Source of the DNA: Rhynchosporium graminicola
Taxonomy: Eukaryota > Ascomycota > Leotiomycetes > Helotiales > Ploettnerulaceae
Assembly: GCA_900074885.1 (NCBI GenBank)
Contig: FJUW01000001.1
Location: forward strand, 1,116,001-1,180,000
Reading direction: 5' to 3'
Length of the DNA stretch: 64,000 bases
In this document: positions 60,901-64,000 of the stretch, in pieces
Numbering within the stretch: the stretch's first letter is position 1
How the letters are laid out: each line of letters begins with the position of its first letter
Translations under genes and position numbers: made by a program
The notes under the pieces: model-generated
What the model was told of the DNA's origin: nothing
Database searches by the model: none
Seen by the model: only the letters and a program-made list of their open reading frames with translations

Positions 60901-62140
60901 TCTTCTAGCTATAGATATCAGAAGATATAAGAAGGTTTATTCGAAACTGCGATATTTATAGAAGGAATAAGACGTAGCGAGACTAAAAGTAAGGATTCCT
61001 TAAGCTACTACTACTACTAGACTAGATCTAATAAGAAATTTCTATCGATTTTATTATTAATCTTCTAGAAAGTGAAAGATATATTAACTTAATTATAGTT
61101 ACTAATCGGCTTAGGAAGGGAATTATATATAATAGACTACTATTAATTAACGCAGAAGCTATAGTAAAATAGTTTATATAGGTCTACTATAGATAATACG
61201 TACTACTATATATAATTATATCCGACTAAGGGAAATAGTTCATTAGAATATTATAGATATAAGTATATATTTTACTAGGGATTAGGCGATACTTCTTTAT
61301 AGCTTACTACCCGGAAACCGATAGCTCTATAGAGAGGATAAACTAGATGCTAGAGACGTATTTACGTATATTCGTAGACTTCGCATAAGACGATTAGTTT
61401 AATATATTACTATTAGTAGAAGTAGTAATTAATAACTAAGACGCTATATTAATAGGAGCAAGCCCTTTCTTTCTGACTTATAGTTACTATATACGATATA
61501 TCGATTTAAATATCGAAGACGAACCTACTACTATTACTAACTGCTTACTTATTTAAAAGGCGGATACGATCTTAAAGAAGCTATAAGATACTAAGGAGTA
61601 GGTATAGATAGTAATAGTAGTAGCGTAATAAGTTTAAGAAGAAGCTACTAATTACTACTACTAATAAGCTCCGGAGTTTAAAGTCGGAGATAAAGTCTAG
61701 TTAAGTTTACAGAATATTCGTATAAATTAACCTGCGAAGAAACTCGATATAAAGTAAGCTAAGTATATAGTACTCGAAGCAGTATAGTCGTATAGCTACC
61801 GCTTAGATACGCCGCCGGGAATATATAATATTTTTTATATATAGCTATTACGCTTAGCTACTACTGACTTATTACCGAGCTAAGTATAGGATAACTTATA
61901 GCTACTACTACTGCTAGTAGCGGACGAAGACGAGTTCGAAGTAGAAGAAATCCTAGCGGAGAGATCTTTTCGAAGAGGAAGCTAAAGGAAAAAGAAGTAT
62001 CTAGTTAAATAGATAAGTTACGTAAGGCTAATATAGGAACCGGAAGTAGCTCTTACTACTACTATAGCACTTGATAAGTAGAAGGAGAAGAATAGACTCG
62101 ATAGCCTTAACCTCGAAACAGGACGGGGGTAATATAACGG

Positions 62141-62479
62141 GTTATACTTATTAGTATACTTAATGCCTGAGGCGTCTACGCTAGTACCTGACGTATTATC
62201 GTACGTGTTCTAATACTACTACTACTAGCGGCCGCGGTATTATCTTTTCTTCGAAGGGAAACCCTTATTCCTCCCTTCCCTCCTTAGTTAATTCTCCTTA
62301 TAATATAGACGAGCTTTTGCACTGCACACTTTGCATTCGCCCCGTGACAGAGATAAAGTATAAGGTACCTTATATATATATACTAGTACTAGTCTGATAC
62401 TATATCGAGTCGGATACTAGTTATACTAGGATACTTATAATACCTATGAACTTAGGCCCTGATATCTATCCTTCTCCTT
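62141..62479. other. AT-rich sequence, probable gypsy 3' LTR and flank
   Basis: Begins with ATAACGGGTTATACTTATTA, likely a RIP-altered LTR start, and carries a (CTA)n-like run and GCGGCCGC near 62230. LTR borders could not be set because no second copy was found in the window. Confidence 0.4.
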
Positions 62480-63010
62480 ATATAATATTCAGGTAAACTG
62501 TCGTCACAAGAAGAAGGTAACGTATTAGTATATAACGCTATATAAGATTACGTTAAGCTCTAGTATAATGATTTTAACTCCCTAGAGAAGTTTATTATCG
62601 CTTTTAAGCTCTTAATTATTAAATTACAGACTTTGAAAATAGCTCTACCTTCGGTATAATATCTAATTATATTTATTATCGCAGTTTCAGAGAAGTAGCT
62701 TATATAAGCTAAAAGATAATATTCTCTCTTAAGAGTTTCTTCTAGTAACGACCTAGAGATAAATAAGAAGACTAACTTAGAAGTAACTCTAATTAGTCTG
62801 ATTAAAGATATTACTAATAAAGCTATAGCTAATGAGTCTACTAGTAAGATAGCAGGTTAAGCTCTATATAGTAATAAGTCTATATCTAATTCTAAGAAAG
62901 GAAGTAATAGAGGAGCTACTAAGCTAGCTAGTAAGGAAGCTAGGCCGACCTATAAGTACTATAAATAGATATCGCTAAAGTATACTCTAGAGAACTATTT
63001 TATCATTAAT

Positions 63011-63135
63011 TGTAATGGGCACGTGATAGTCGGTTGTATATGTACGGTGTTAGGCATGTTCAGCGTGCGCTGAATATTGTGATCTTTTGGTCCAGATGGC
63101 GTAGTTGGTGTGAGCCTAACCTTAACCCCGTTACA
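63011..63135 (+). repeat. 125-bp TG...CA element, copy 2
   Basis: Same length, ends (TGTAATGG / CCCCGTTACA) and A-box-like core as copy 1. It is flanked by a perfect 5-bp duplication TTAAT (63006-63010 and 63136-63140), splitting the copia zinc-knuckle frame. Confidence 0.85.
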
Positions 63136-63204
63136 TTAATAAGCAGAAGAAGAAGGAGTTTAAGAAGAAGTCTGGAAAGAAGTAGATCCCGTACGCTAAG
63201 TAGC

Positions 63205-63329
63205 TGTAATGGGCACGTGATAGTCGGTTATATATATACGGTATTAGGCGTGCTCAGCGTGCGCTGAATATTATGATCTTTTAGTTCAGATAGCGTAGTT
63301 AGTGTGAGCCTAACCTCAACCCTGTTATA
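63205..63329 (+). repeat. 125-bp TG...CA element, copy 3
   Basis: Exactly 125 bp, starts TGTAATGGG and ends CCTGTTATA, a RIP-like G/C-to-A/T altered version. It is flanked by GTAGC (63200-63204) and ATAGC (63330-63334). It lies 69 bp after copy 2 in the same orientation, inside the same copia frame. Confidence 0.8.
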
Positions 63330-64000
63330 ATAGCTAAAGAAGAAGAAGAGAGAGAATACTAATAAGAAGAAAACTAATAGTAGAAAGAAGAAAGATAACG
63401 ATTCCGACGAGAATAGTATTTTCGGCGTAGCTCTTTTATTATATTTCCCTACTATTATAGCTTCTATAGCTATATTCTCTTACTATAATAAGTCATAATA
63501 GCTCTTCGACACCGGCGCTACGGAGCATATATCTAACGACCTTTCTAAGTTTACCTTATATACGCTAAGAGACGATTTATAATATATACTTACTATTAAT
63601 AAGCCGTTACGCTCTACTAGGATTAGAAGTTATACGATTAAGGCTATAAAGACTAATGGTATAGTACGTATATTAGAGTGCTACGATATACTATATATCC
63701 TATAGTCTCTAGTCTACTTATACTCTAGTTCTAAATTGAACAAATTAGGAGGTTATTTATATAGTTCTATTCTTTATACGTCTAAGGAGAAGAAGATCTA
63801 TATAATTGACGAAGATCTATTCATTATTAAAAAGGAGACCTCCGGCGCAGGGTACGCTAGCCTTCCGGGTTTAAGCTTACCTGCAGCAGTAGAGTAAGCT
63901 ATAGTCGATATAGAGCTTTAGTATAAACGTATATATAACGATAGCTTTAATATAGTACGACGCACTCAATCTATAGTTATTAATATAAAGTCTATAGAGC

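Larger units (their letters stand above)
55449..62140 (+). mobile_element. RIP-mutated Ty3/gypsy retrotransposon (chromovirus)
   Basis: No open frame survives, but frames with stops at Trp and Gln positions still show the pol order: protease-like near 58.3 kb; reverse transcriptase near 59.0-59.6 kb (FYINYYKLNRIIKKDRYLL, FTKVDITTTFHKIRI, YINNILIYID); RNase H near 59.8-60.1 kb (FSKKNALAEYNYEIYNKEIL); integrase near 61.0-61.6 kb; and a chromodomain at 61.93-62.05 kb (EVEEILAERSFRRGS, then KKKYLVK and EPEVAL). A purine tract (GGACGGGGG, 62120-62129) precedes the probable 3' LTR start. The 5' LTR was not identified, so the left end is approximate. It is interrupted by the piggyBac-like element. 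The sequence is very AT-rich. Confidence 0.8.
62480..64000 (+). mobile_element. RIP-mutated Ty1/copia retrotransposon, 3'-truncated by window edge
   Basis: A gag-like part (about 62.5-63.0 kb) ends in a zinc-knuckle-like stretch (LENYFIIN). After two 125-bp insertions a protease active-site motif follows at about 63.5 kb (LFDTGATEHISNDLSKF), then the GAG-pre-integrase region (LNKLGGYLYSSILY at about 63.75 kb; YKRIYNDSFNIVRRTQS at about 63.93 kb). Stops interrupt every frame. Reverse transcriptase lies beyond the window. Confidence 0.7.

Overview
The window looks like nuclear DNA of a filamentous ascomycete (Pezizomycotina). The reasons are short 50-100 bp GT-AG introns, dikaritin-type UstYa genes, a sedolisin, a DOMON-cytochrome b561 protein, and a heavily mutated AT-rich transposon island whose Trp and Gln codons have become stops, as expected from repeat-induced point mutation (RIP). 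A leotiomycete-like genome is possible, but I cannot fix the taxon from the sequence alone. Exon models were joined by eye from splice signals, reading frame and family motifs. For most multi-exon genes the joined length is an exact multiple of three.

The most interesting locus is 6.6-15.3 kb. At its centre is a secreted precursor (8565-9470) made of a signal peptide and 20 protein-identical 13-residue units, each ending in a Lys-Arg Kex2 site, plus one decayed terminal unit. Two UstYa/DUF3328-type oxidase genes (6599-7692 and 10664-11836, both minus) flank it, and an OPT oligopeptide transporter gene (12697-15289, plus) follows. This is the layout of a fungal ribosomal peptide (dikaritin / kexin-processed peptide) cluster. 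The expected route is secretion and Kex2 cutting of the precursor, oxidative cyclisation at the Tyr of each unit by the UstYa pair, and possible peptide movement by the OPT protein. I do not recognise the repeat sequence as a known product. A sedolisin (1778-3925) and a DOMON-b561 redox protein (4554-5873) share a promoter just to the left and may or may not belong to the cluster.

From 16 to 20 kb there are housekeeping genes: free methionine-R-sulfoxide reductase (with a 5-nt micro-exon), RNA polymerase I subunit RPA43, and an ER-type membrane J-domain protein. From 22 to 28 kb lie three related SMYD-like SET-domain copies, at least two of them broken. A phenol-hydroxylase-type FAD monooxygenase occupies 28.6-30.7 kb. 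The stretch 31-38.7 kb is gene-poor and holds a 360-bp foldback element and a small secreted six-cysteine protein (36035-36468). An amino-acid permease (38776-40604), two small membrane proteins, a protein-kinase C-terminal relic and an unusual caspase-like/C2H2 zinc-finger fusion protein (44985-47608) follow.

From 47.6 to 55.3 kb I find no convincing gene, only a short Tc1/mariner-like element (48763-49230). From about 55.3 kb to the end the window is an AT-rich transposon graveyard. It contains a RIP-mutated Ty3/gypsy chromovirus, a less damaged piggyBac-like transposon nested in it, a Ty1/copia element running off the end, and three copies of a 125-bp TG...CA element, each with its own 5-bp target duplication.
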